Of a stretch of 64,000 nt of DNA, positions 53,701 to 64,000 are shown piece by piece (positions within the stretch are counted from its first letter, which is position 1; each line of letters opens with the position of its first letter). The notes beneath the pieces were generated by a model that saw only the letters and a list, made by a program, of their open reading frames with translations, had not been told where the DNA came from and made no database searches. The DNA is from Hydractinia symbiolongicarpus (Eukaryota > Cnidaria > Hydrozoa > Anthoathecata > Hydractiniidae): positions 26,080,501 through 26,144,500 of the forward strand of contig NC_079886.1 in the NCBI RefSeq assembly GCF_029227915.1, written 5' to 3'. The position numbers and the translations under genes were made by a program.

Positions 53701-55725
53701 GATTCTTTAAATTATTTTTCACCACTAAAACGCATGAGTCTTGTAGTTTTCAAAAATGATTTCATTTGTGATGAGACGCTGAATAAAAGGAGTTTAATCG
53801 CCGGCAAACGAAAACCCAGGATTTCCCTTAAATCTCGGGCTTGACCCTATAGTCGAATGTATACAAAGAATGTAAACTGGGAGTAAACACATTTCCCGAA
53901 CGATTTTTTAAATTAATTTTTTACCACTAAAACGCATAAGACTTGTAGTTTTCAAAAACGATTTCATTCTTGATGAGACGCTGAATAAAAGGAGTTTAAT
54001 CTCCGGCAAACAAAAACCGGCGATTTCCCGCAAATCCTAGACTCGGCCCGTATAGTTAAAAGTATACAAAGAAAGTACGCAGGGAGTAAACTCATTTCCC
54101 GAACGATTCTTTAAATTATTTTTCACCACTAAAACGCATGAGTCTTGTAGTTTTCAAAAATAATTTCGTTTTTGATGAGACGCTGAATAAAAGAAGTTTA
54201 ATCGCCGGCAAACGAAAACCTGGGAAGCTTGACCCGTATAGTCCCGGGCTTGACCCGTATAGTCGAATGTATACAAAGAAAGTAAACTGGGAGTAAACTT
54301 ATTTCCCGAACGATTCTTTAAATTATTTTTTCACCACTAAAACGCATGAGACTTGTAGTTTTCAGAAATAATTTCGTTTTTGATGAGACGCTGAATAAAA
54401 GAAGTTTAATCGCCGGCAAACGAAAACCCGCGATTTCCCGTAAATCCCGGGCTTGGCCGTATAGTCGAATGTATACAAAGAAAGTAAACTGGGAGTAAAC
54501 TCATTTCCCGAACGATTCTTTAAATTATTTGTCACCACTAAAACGCATGAGACTTGTAGTTTTCAAAAATGATTTCATTTTTGATGAAACGCTGAATAAA
54601 AGAAGTTTAATCGCCGGCAAACAAAAACCCGCGATTTTCCGTAAATCCCGGGTTTGACTCGTATAGTCGAATGTATACAAAGAAAGTAAACTGGGAGTAA
54701 ACTCAATTCCCGAACGATTTTTTAAATTAATTTTTTACCACTAAAACGCATAAGACTTGTAGTTTTCAAAAGCGATTTCATTCTTGATGAGACGCTGAAT
54801 AAAAGGGGTTTAATCGCCGGCAAACGAAAACCCGCGATTTTTCGTATATCACGGACTCGGCCCGTACAGTGAAAAGTATACAAAGAAATTACCCAGAGAG
54901 TAGACTCATTTCCCGAACGATTCTTTAAATAATTTTTTCACCACTAAAACGCATGAGACTTGTAGTTTTCAAAAACGATTTCATTCTTGATGAGACGCTG
55001 AATAAAAGGAGTTTAATCGCCGGCAAATGAAAATTCGCGATTTGCCCTAAATCCCGGGCTTGACCCGTATAGTCGAATGTATACAAAGAAAGTAAACTGG
55101 GAGTAAACTCATTTCCCGAATGATTTTTTAAATTAATTTTTTAACACTAAAACGCATAGGACTTGTAGTTTTCAAAAACGATTTCATTCTTGATGAGACG
55201 CTGAATAAAAGGAGTTTAATCTCCGGCAAACGAAAATCCGCGATTTTCCGTATATCACGGACTCGGCTCGTACAGTTAAAAGTATACAAAGAAAGTACCC
55301 ATGGAGTAGACTCATTTCCCGAACGATTCTTTAAATTATTTTTTCACCACTAAAACGCATGAGACTTGTAGTTTTCAAAAAAGATTTCATTTTTGATGAG
55401 ACGCTGAATAAAAGGAGTTTAATCGCCGGCAAACGAAAACCCGCGATTTCCCGTATATCCCGGAATCGCCCCGTATAGTCGAATGTATACAAAGAAAGTA
55501 AACTGGGAGTAAACTCATTTCCGGAATGATTTTTTAAATTAATTTTTTACCACTAAAACGCATAAGACTTGTAGTTTACAAAAACGATTTCATTCTTGAT
55601 GAGACGCTGAATAAAAGGAGTTTAATCTCCGGCAAACGAAAACCCGTGATTTCCCGTAAATCCCAGACTCGGCCCGTAAAGTCAAAAGTATACAAAGAAA
55701 GTACGCAGGGAGTAAACTGATTTCC
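50760..55725 (-). repeat. Satellite B recurrent four-monomer cassette and 2435-bp HOR
   Basis: A fixed series of monomer types (AATTCGCGATTTGCCC, then AATCCGCGATTTTCC, then CCCGGAATCGCCCCG, then a GTGATTTCCCG or similar type) recurs. It starts at about 50770, 52597 and 55031, and again at about 62147 and 63768. The copies at 52260-53290 and 54695-55725 are in register at a 2435-bp shift, for example AAAAGGGGTTTAATCG at about 52366 and 54801. All intervals are close to whole monomer multiples. Confidence 0.82.
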
Positions 55726-56059
55726 CGAACGATTCTTTAAACTATTTTTTCACCACTAAAACGCATGAGACTTGTAGTTTTCAAAACTGATTTCATTTGT
55801 GATGAGACGCTGAATAAAAGGAGTTTAATCGCCGGCAAACGAAAACCCGGGATTTCCCTTAAATCTCGGGCTTGACCCGTATAGTCGAATGTATACAAAG
55901 AATGTAAACTGGGAGTAAACACATTTCCCGAACGATTTTTTAAATTAATTTTTTACCACTAAAACGCATAAGACTTGTAGTTTTCAAAAACGATTTCATT
56001 CTTGATGAGACGCTGAATAAAAGGAGTTTAATCTCCGGCAAACAAAAACCGGCGATTTC

Positions 56060-57093
56060 CCGTAAATCCCAGACTCGGCCCGTATAGTTAAAAGTATACA
56101 AAGAAAGTACGCAGGGAGTAAAGTCATTTCCCGAACGATTCTTTAAATTATTTTTCACCACTAAAACGCATGAGACTTGTAGTTTTCAAAAATAATTTCG
56201 TTTTTGATGAGACGCTGAATAAAAGAAGTTTAATCGCCGGCAAACGAAAACCTGGGAAGCTTGACCCGTATAGTCCCGGGCTTGACCCGTATAGTCGAAT
56301 GTATACAAAGAAAGTAAACTGGGAGTAAACTCATTTCCCGAACGTTTCTTTAAATTATTTTTCCACCACTAAAACGCATGAGACTTGTAGTTTTCAAAAA
56401 TAATTTCGTTTTTGATGAGACGCTGAATAAAAGAAGTTTAATCGCCGGCAAACGAAAACCCGCGATTTTCCGTAAATCCCGGGCTTGGCCGTATAGTCGA
56501 ATGTATACAAAGAAAGTAAACTGGGAGTAAACTCATTTCCCGAACGATTCTTTAAATTATTTGTCACCACTAAAACGCATGAGACTTGTAGTTTTCAAAA
56601 ATGATTTCATTTTTGATGAAACGCTGAATAAAAGGAGTTTAATCGCCGGCAAACGAAAACCCGCGATTTCCCGTAAATCCCGGATCCGTCACGTATGGTC
56701 AAAAGTATACAAAGAAAGTACGCAGGGAGTAAACTCATTTTACGAACGATTTTTTAAATTATTTTTTCACCACTAAAACGCATGAGACTTGTAGTTTTCA
56801 AAAGTGATTTCATTTTTGATGAGACGTTGAATAAAAGGAGTTTAATCGCCGGCAAACAAAAACCCGGGAAGCTTGACCCGTATAGTCCCGGGCTTGACCC
56901 GTATAGTGGAATGTATACAAAGAGAGTAAACTGGGAGTAAACTCAATTCCCGAACGATTTTTTAAATTATTTTTTCACCAATAAAACGCATGAGACTTTT
57001 AGTTTTCAAAAATGTTTTCATTTTTGAGGAGACGCTGAATAAAAGAAGTTTAATCGCCGGCAAACGAAAACCCGCGATTTCCCGTAAATCCCG
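56060..57093 (-). repeat. Satellite B segmental repeat, 3250-bp shift, copy 1
   Basis: In register with 59310-60343 at a 3250-bp shift. The plus-strand frame 56561-56776 is matched by 59811-60026 with very few changes. The CGGATCCGTCACGTATGG variant is at 56681 and 59931. Confidence 0.82.
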
Positions 57094-57254
57094 GAATCGG
57101 GCCGTATAGTCAAAGGTATATAAAGAAAGTACCCAGGGAATAAATTCATTTCCTGAACGATTTTCTAAATTATTTTTTCACCAATAAAACGCATGAGACT
57201 TGTAGTTTTCAAAAATATTCTCATTTTTGATGAGACGCTGAATAAAAGAAGTTT

Positions 57255-57282
57255 AATCGCAGGCAAACGAAAACCTGCGATT
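57255..57282. other. Perfect 9-bp dyad in a satellite B monomer
   Basis: AATCGCAGG and CCTGCGATT are exact reverse complements separated by a 10-base CAAACGAAAA loop. The same perfect form is at 57863-57890 and 58268-58295. Most other B monomers have a near-perfect version (AATCGCCGG with CCCGCGATT, one mismatch). It could form a hairpin or be a dimeric protein site, but no function is shown. Confidence 0.7.
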
Positions 57283-57510
57283 TCCCGTAAATCCCAGACT
57301 CGGCTCGTATAATCAAAAGTATACAAAGAAAGTACCCAGGGAGTTAACTCATTTCCCGAACGATTTTCTAAATTATTTTTTCACCAATAAAACGCATGAG
57401 ACTTGTAGTTTTCAAAAATGTTTTCATTTTTGATGAGACGCTGAATAAAAGAAGTTTAAACGCCGGCAAACGAAAACCCGCGATTTTCCGTAAATCCCAG
57501 ACACGGCTTG

Positions 57511-59130
57511 TATAGTCAAAAGTATACAAAAAAGTACCCAGGGAGTAAACTCATTTCCCGAACGATTTTCTAAATTATTTTTTCACCAATAAAACGCATG
57601 AGACTTTTAGTTTTCAAAAATGTTTTCATTTTTGATGAGACGCTGAATAAAAGAAGTTTAATCGCCGGCAAACGAAAACCTGCGATTTCCCGTAAATCCC
57701 GGAATCGGGCCGTATAGTCAAAGGTATATAAAGAAAGTACCCAGGGAATAAACTCATTTCCTGAACGATTTTCTAAATTATTTTTTCACCAATAAAACGC
57801 ATGAGACTTGTAGTTTTCAAAAATATTCTCATTTTTGATGAGACGCTGAATAAAAGAAGTTTAATCGCAGGCAAACGAAAACCTGCGATTTCCCGTAAAT
57901 CCCAGACTCGGCTTGTATAGTCAAAAGTATACAAAAAAGTACCCAGGGAGTAAACTCATTTCCCGAACGATTTTCTAAATTATTTTTTCACCAATAAAAC
58001 GCATGAGACTTTTAGTTTTCAAAAATGTTTTCATTTTTGATGAGACGCTGAATAAAAGAAGTTTAATCGCCGGCAAACGAAAACCTGCGATTTCCCGTAA
58101 ATCCCGGAATCGGGCCGTATAGTCAAAGGTATATAAAGAAAGTACCCAGGGAATAAACTCATTTCCTGAACGATTTTCTAAATTATTTTTTCACCAATAA
58201 AACGCATGAGACTTGTAGTTTTCAAAAATATTCTCATTTTTGATGAGACGCTGAATAAAAGAAGTTTAATCGCAGGCAAACGAAAACCTGCGATTTCCCG
58301 TAAATCCCAGACTCGGCTTGTATAGTCAAAAGTATACAAAAAAGTACCCAGGGAGTAAACTCATTTCCCGAACGATTTTCTAAATTATTTTTTCACCAAT
58401 AAAACGCATGAGACTTTTAGTTTTCAAAAATGTTTTCATTTTTGATGAGACGCTGAATAAAAGAAGTTTAATCGCCGGCAAACGAAAACCTGCGATTTCC
58501 CGTAAATCCCGGAATCGGGCCGTATAGTCAAAGGTATATAAAGAAAGTACCCAGGGAATAAACTCATTTCCTGAACGATTTTCTAAATTATTTTTTCACC
58601 AATAAAACGCATGAGACTTGTAGTTTTCAGAAATATTCTCATTTTTGATGAGACGCTGAATAAAAGAAGTTTAAACGCCGGCAAACGAAAACCCGCGATT
58701 TTCCGTAAATCCCAGACACGGCTTGTATAGTCAAAAGTATACAAAAAAGTACCCAGGGAGTAAACTCATTTCCCGAACGATTTTCTAAATTATTTTTTCA
58801 CCAATAAAACGCATGAGACTTTTAGTTTTCAAAAATGTTTTCATTTTTGATGAGACGCTGAATAAAAGAAGTTTAATCGCCGGCAAACGAAAACCCGCGA
58901 TTTCCCGTAAATCCCGGAATCGGGCCGTATAGTCAAAGGTATATAAAGAAAGTACCCAGGGAATAAACTCATTTCCTGAACGATTTTCTAAATTATTTCT
59001 TTACCAATAAAACGCATGAGACTTGTAGTTTTCAAAAATATTCTCATTTTTGATGAGACGCTGAATAAAAGAAGTTTAATCGCCGGCAAACGAAAACCCG
59101 CGATTTCCCGAAAATCCCGGACCCGACCCG
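57511..59130 (-). repeat. Satellite B dimeric HOR, 405 bp, about four tandem copies
   Basis: TATAGTCAAAAGTATACAAA followed by AAAGTACCC recurs at 57511, 57916, 58321 and 58726, exactly 405 bp apart. Each unit has one monomer with GGCTTGTATAGTC and one with GAATCGGGCCGTATAG plus GGTATATAAAG. The perfect regularity marks a small, probably recent, local amplification. Confidence 0.9.
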
Positions 59131-59309
59131 TATAGTCAAAAGTATACAAAGAAAGTACGCAGGCAGTAAACTGATTTCCCGAACGATTCTTTAAATTATT
59201 TTTCACCACTAAAACGCATGAGACTTGTAGTTTTCAAAAATGATTTCGTTTTTGATGAGACGCTGAATAAAAGAAGTTTAATCGCCGGCAAACAAAAACC
59301 CGCGATTTT

Positions 59310-60343
59310 CCGTAAATCCCAGACTCGGCCCGTATAGTTAAAAGTATACAAAGAAAGTACGCAGGGAGTAAACTCATTTCCCGAACGATTCTTTAAATTA
59401 TTTTTCACCACTAAAACGCATGAGACTTGTAGTTTTCAAAAATAATTTCGTTTTTGATGAGACGCTGAATAAAAGAAGTTTAATCGCCGGCAAACGAAAA
59501 CCTGGGAAGCTTGACCCGTATAGTCCCGGGCTTGACCCGTATAGTCGAATGTATACAAAGAAAGTAAACTGGGAGTAAACTCATTTCCCGAACGTTTCTT
59601 TAAATTATTTTTCCACCACTAAAACGCATGAGACTTGTAGTTTTCAAAAATAATTTCGTTTTTGATGAGACGCTGAATAAAAGAAGTTTAATCGCCGGCA
59701 AACGAAAACCCGCGATTTCCCGTAAATCCCGGGCTTGGCCGTATAGTCGAATGTATACAAAGAAAGTAAACTGGGAGTAAACTCATTTCCCGAACGATTC
59801 TTTAAATTATTTGTCACCACTAAAACGCATGAGACTTGTAGTTTTCAAAAATGATTTCATTTTTGATGAAACGCTGAATAAAAGGAGTTTAATCGCCGGC
59901 AAACGAAAACCCGCGATTTCCCGTAAATCCCGGATCCGTCACGTATGGTCAAAAGTATACAAAGAAAGTACGCTGGGAGTAAACTCATTTTACGAACGAT
60001 TTTTTAAATTATTTTTTCACCACTAAAACGCATGAGACTTGTAGTTTTCAAAAATGATTTCATTTTTGATGAGACGTTGAATAAAAGGAGTTTAATCGCC
60101 GGCAAACGAAAACCCGGGAAGCTTGACCCGTATAGTCCCGGGCTTGACCCGTATAGTGGAATGTATACAAAGAGATTAAACTGGGAGTAAACTCAATTCC
60201 CGAACGATTTTTTAAATTATTTTTTCACCAATAAAACGCATGAGACTTTTAGTTTTCAAAAATGTTTTCATTTTTGATGAGACGCTGAATAAAAGAAGTT
60301 TAATCGCCGGCAAACGAAAACCCGCGATTTCCCGTAAATCCCG
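59310..60343 (-). repeat. Satellite B segmental repeat, 3250-bp shift, copy 2
   Basis: Second copy of 56060-57093. Its right part is tandemly duplicated again with a 411-bp shift (CGGATCCGTC at 59931 and 60342). That unit is two monomers plus about five bases, because it contains the lengthened GGGAAGCTTG-type monomer. Confidence 0.82.
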
Positions 60344-61169
60344 GATCCGTCACGTATGGTCAAAAGTATACAAAGAAAGTACGCAGGGAGTAAACTCATT
60401 TTCCGAACGATTTTTTAAATTATTTTTTCACCACTAAAACGCATGAGACTTGTAGTTTTCAAAAATGATTTCATTTTTGATGAGACGTTGAATAAAAGGA
60501 GTTTAATCGCCGGCAAACGAAAACCCGGGAAGCTTGACCCGTACAGTCCCGGGCTTGACCCGTATAGTGGAATGTATACAAAGAGAGTAAACTGGGAGTA
60601 AACTCAATTCCCGAACGATTTTTTAAATTATTTTTTCACCAATAAAACGCATGAGACTTTTAGTTTTCAAAAATGTTTTCATTTTTGATGAGACGCTGAA
60701 TAAAAGAAGTTTAATCGCCGGCAAACGAAAACCCGCGATTTCCCGTAAATCCCGGAATCGGGCCGTATAGTCAAAGGAATATAAAGAAAGTACCCAGGGA
60801 ATAAATTCATTTCCTGAACGATTTTCTAAATTATTTTTTCTCCAATAAAACGCATGAGACTTGTAGTTTTCAAAAATATTCTCATTTTTGATGAGACGCT
60901 GAATAAAAGAAGTTTAATCGCCGGCAAACGAAAACCTGCGATTTCCCGTAAATCCCGGACTCGGCTCGTATAATCAAAAGTATACAAAGAAAGTACCCAG
61001 GGAGTTAACTCATTTCCCGAACGATTTTCTAAATTATTTTTTCACCAATAAAACGCATGACACTTGTAGTTTTCAAAAATGTTTTCATTTTTGATGAGAC
61101 GCTGAATGAAAGAAGTTTAAACGCCGGCAAACGAAAACCCGCGATTTTCCGTAAATCCCAGACACGGCT

Positions 61170-62790
61170 TGTATAGTCAAAAGTATACAAAAAAGTACCC
61201 AGGGAGTAAACTCATTTCCCGAACGATTTTCTAAATTATTTTTTCACCAATAAAACGCATGAGACTTTTAGTTTTCAAAAATGTTTTCATTTTTGATGAG
61301 ACGCTGAATAAAAGAAGTTTAATCGCCGGCAAACGAAAACCCGCGATTTCCCGTAAATCCCGGAATCGGGCCGTATAGTCAAAGGTATATAAAGAAAGTA
61401 CCCAGGGAATCAACTCATTTCCTGAACGATTTTCTAAATTATTTTTTCACCAATAAAACGCATGAGACTTGTAGTTTTCAAAAATATTCTCATTTTTGAT
61501 GAGACGCTGAATAAAAGAAGTTTAATCGCCGGAAACCAAAACCCGCGATTTCCCGTAAATCCCGGACCCGGCCCGTATAGTCAAAAGTATACAAAGAAAG
61601 TACGCAGGGAGTAAACTGATTTCCCGAACAATTCTTTAAATTATTTTTCACCACTAAAACGCATGAGACTTGTAGTTTTCAAAAATGATTTCGTTTTTGA
61701 TGAGACGCTGAATAAAAGAAGTTTAATCGCCCGCAAACAAAAACCCGCGATTTTCCGTAAATCCCGGGTGTGACTCGTATAGTCGAATGTATACAAAGAA
61801 AGTAAGCTGGGAGTAAACTCATTTCCCGAACGATTTTTTAAATTAATTTTTTACCACTAAAACGCATAAGACTTGTAGTTTTCAAAAGCGATTTCATTCT
61901 TGATGAGACGCTGAATAAAAGGAGTTTAATCGCCGGCAAACGAAAACCCGCGATTTTTCGTATATCACGGACTCGGCCCGTACAGTGAAAAGTATACAAA
62001 GAAATTACCCAGAGAGTAGACTCATTTTCCGAACGATTCTTTAAATTATTTTTTCACCACTAAAACGCATGAGACTTGTAGTTTTCAAAAACGATTTCAT
62101 TCTTGATGAGACGCTGAAAAAAAGGAGTTTAATCGCCGGCAAACGAAAATTCGCGATTTGCCCTAAATCCCGGGCTTGACCCGTATAGTCGAATGTATAC
62201 AAAGAAAGTAAACTGGGAGTAAACTCATTTCCCGAATGATTTTTTAAATTAATTTTTTAACACTAAAACGCATAAGACTTGTAGTTTTCAAAAACGATTT
62301 CATTCTTGATGAAACGCTGAATAAAAGGAGTTTAATCTCCGGCAAACGAAAATCCGCGATTTTCCGTATATCACGGACTCGGCCCGTACAGTGAAAAGTA
62401 TACAAAGAAAGTACCCATGGAGTAGACTCATTTCCCGAACGATTCTTTAAATTATTTTTTCACCACTAAAACGCATGAGACTTGTAGTTTTCAAAAATGA
62501 TTTCATTTTTGATGAGACGCTGAATAAAAGGAGTTTAATCGCCGGCAAACGAAAACCCGCGATTTCCCGTATATCCCGGAATCGCCCCGTATAGTCGAAT
62601 GTATACAAAGAAAGTAAACTGGGAGTAAACTCATTTCCGGAATGATTTTTTAAATTAATTTTTTACCACTAAAACGCATAAGACTTGTAGTTTACAAAAA
62701 CGATTTCATTCTTGATGAGACGCTGAATAAAAGGAGTTTAATCTCCGGGAAACGAAAACCCGAGATTTCCCGTAAATCCCAGACTCGGCC
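61170..62790 (-). repeat. Satellite B eight-monomer HOR, 1621 bp, copy 1
   Basis: Shifting by 1621 bp maps this onto 62791 to the window end with almost no change. The minus frame 61231-61413 recurs at 62852-63034. The CGCCCGCAAACAAAAACC variant is near 61727 and 63348, and CCGGGTGTGACTCG appears in both. Confidence 0.88.
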
Positions 62791-64000
62791 CGTATAGTCA
62801 AAAGTATACAAAAAAGTACCCAGGGAGTAAACTCATTTCCCGAACGATTTTCTAAATTATTTTTTCACCAATAAAACGCATGAGACTTTTAGTTTTCAAA
62901 AATGTTTTCATTTTTGATGAGACGCTGAATAAAAGAAGTTTAATCGCCGGCAAACGAAAACCCGCGATTTCCCGTAAATCCCGGAATCGGGCCGTATAGT
63001 CAAAGGTATATAAAGAAAGTACCCAGGGAATCAACTCATTTCCTGAACGATTTTCTAAATTATTTTTTCACCAATAAAACGCATGAGACTTGTAGTTTTC
63101 AAAAATATTCTCATTTTTGATGAGACGCTGAATAAAAGAAGTTTAATCGCCGGAAACCAAAACCCGCGATTTCCCGTAAATCCCGGACCCGGCCCGTATA
63201 GTCAAAAGTATACAAAGAAAGTACGCAGGGAGTAAACTGATTTCCCGAACAATTCTTTAAATTATTTTTCACCACTAAAACGCATGAGACTTGTAGTTTT
63301 CAAAAATGATTTCGTTTTTGATGAGACGCTGAATAAAAGAAGTTTAATCGCCCGCAAACAAAAACCCGCGATTTTCCGTAAATCCCGGGTGTGACTCGTA
63401 TAGTCGAATGTATACAAAGAAAGTAAGCTGGGAGTAAACTCATTTCCCGAACGATTTTTTAAATTAATTTTTTACCACTAAAACGCATAAGACTTGTAGT
63501 TTTCAAAAGCGATTTCATTCTTGATGAGACGCTGAATAAAAGGAGTTTAATCGCCGGCAAACGAAAACCCGCGATTTTTCGTATATCACGGACTCGGCCC
63601 GTACAGTGAAAAGTATACAAAGAAATTACCCAGAGAGTAGACTCATTTTCCGAACGATTCTTTAAATTATTTTTTCACCACTAAAACGCATGAGACTTGT
63701 AGTTTTCAAAAACGATTTCATTCTTGATGAGACGCTGAAAAAAAGGAGTTTAATCGCCGGCAAACGAAAATTCGCGATTTGCCCTAAATCCCGGGCTTGA
63801 CCCGTATAGTCGAATGTATACAAAGAAAGTAAACTGGGAGTAAACTCATTTCCCGAATGATTTTTTAAATTAATTTTTTAACACTAAAACGCATAAGACT
63901 TGTAGTTTTCAAAAACGATTTCATTCTTGATGAAACGCTGAATAAAAGGAGTTTAATCTCCGGCAAACGAAAATCCGCGATTTTCCGTATATCACGGACT
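62791..64000 (-). repeat. Satellite B eight-monomer HOR, 1621 bp, copy 2 (cut by window end)
   Basis: Second copy of 61170-62790, truncated by the right edge of the window. The last base corresponds to about 62379 in copy 1. The join at about 62790 lies within a monomer, where CAGACTCGGCCCGTATAGTC gives way to the AAAAAAGTACCC type. Confidence 0.87.

Larger units (their letters stand above)
43073..64000 (-). repeat. Satellite B tandem array, inverted orientation
   Basis: Roughly 100 monomers in reverse complement to the 39770-43072 block, continuing past the window edge. Recurrent landmarks are ACCACTAAAACGCATGAGAC or ACCAATAAAACGCATGAG, TTGATGAGACGCTGAATAAA, AGTTTAATCGCCGGCAAACG, and AAGTATACAAAGAAAGTA. 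Two broad subfamilies alternate in blocks. The CCAATAAAACG type resembles the forward block and lies at about 47.0-48.0, 49.4-50.1, 57.0-59.0, 60.2-61.5 and 62.8-63.1 kb. The CCACTAAAACG type fills the rest. Minus-strand frames of 60-73 codons recur, but they are frame accidents shared by descent. No gene is seen. Confidence 0.96.

Noticed and set aside
1-64000. CRISPR array or prokaryotic repeat locus
   Set aside because: Units are 203 or 373 bp with no alternation of constant repeats and unique spacers, and no associated genes.
61170-64000. Assembly duplication of the 1621-bp unit at the right edge
   Set aside because: It cannot be excluded, but the array shows many comparable HORs. The unit is a whole eight monomers, so a real tandem HOR is the simpler reading.

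Overview
The window is entirely tandem satellite DNA, with no protein-coding gene, RNA gene, CRISPR array or recognisable transposon. Two unrelated-looking satellite families fill it edge to edge, and both run off the window. Arrays of this length with higher-order repeat (HOR) structure point to eukaryotic heterochromatin, either (peri)centromeric or subtelomeric. I do not recognise either family as a named satellite, so no species is assigned. The letters A and B are local names.

Layout. (1) 1-35154: satellite A in + orientation, monomer about 373 bp, with recurring shortened forms of about 285, 334 and 264 bp. (2) 35155-39769: satellite A inverted. (3) about 39770: sharp A/B junction. (4) 39770-43072: satellite B, monomer about 203 bp, in the orientation I call +. 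(5) 43073-64000: satellite B inverted, to the window edge.

Within these arrays the monomers form many local higher-order repeats. In A the shift lengths are about 2152, 1492/1865, 745, 1118, 2329 and 4024/4397 bp, and 1900 bp in the inverted arm. In B they are about 1217, 2441, 2435, 3250, 411, 405 and 1621 bp. Nearly all are whole multiples of the monomer, as expected from unequal exchange or replication-based amplification. Exceptions come from shortened or lengthened monomers.

The most interesting structure lies between 34 and 43.3 kb. Satellite A flips orientation and carries a long imperfect inverted repeat (34240-35154 against 36717-37631) sharing private variants. The A/B junction follows, and then B flips orientation about 3.3 kb later. 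Two orientation switches flanking one family junction could reflect a single 7.9-kb inversion or two fold-back events.

Other notable points are evidence that the A monomer is a decayed dimer, conserved short dyads in both monomers, an 18-base motif shared by A and B, and a roughly 50-bp patch that looks like gene conversion. The short open frames of 60-73 codons are by-products of the repeats. All comparisons were made by eye, and boundaries are good to a few tens of bases unless stated otherwise.
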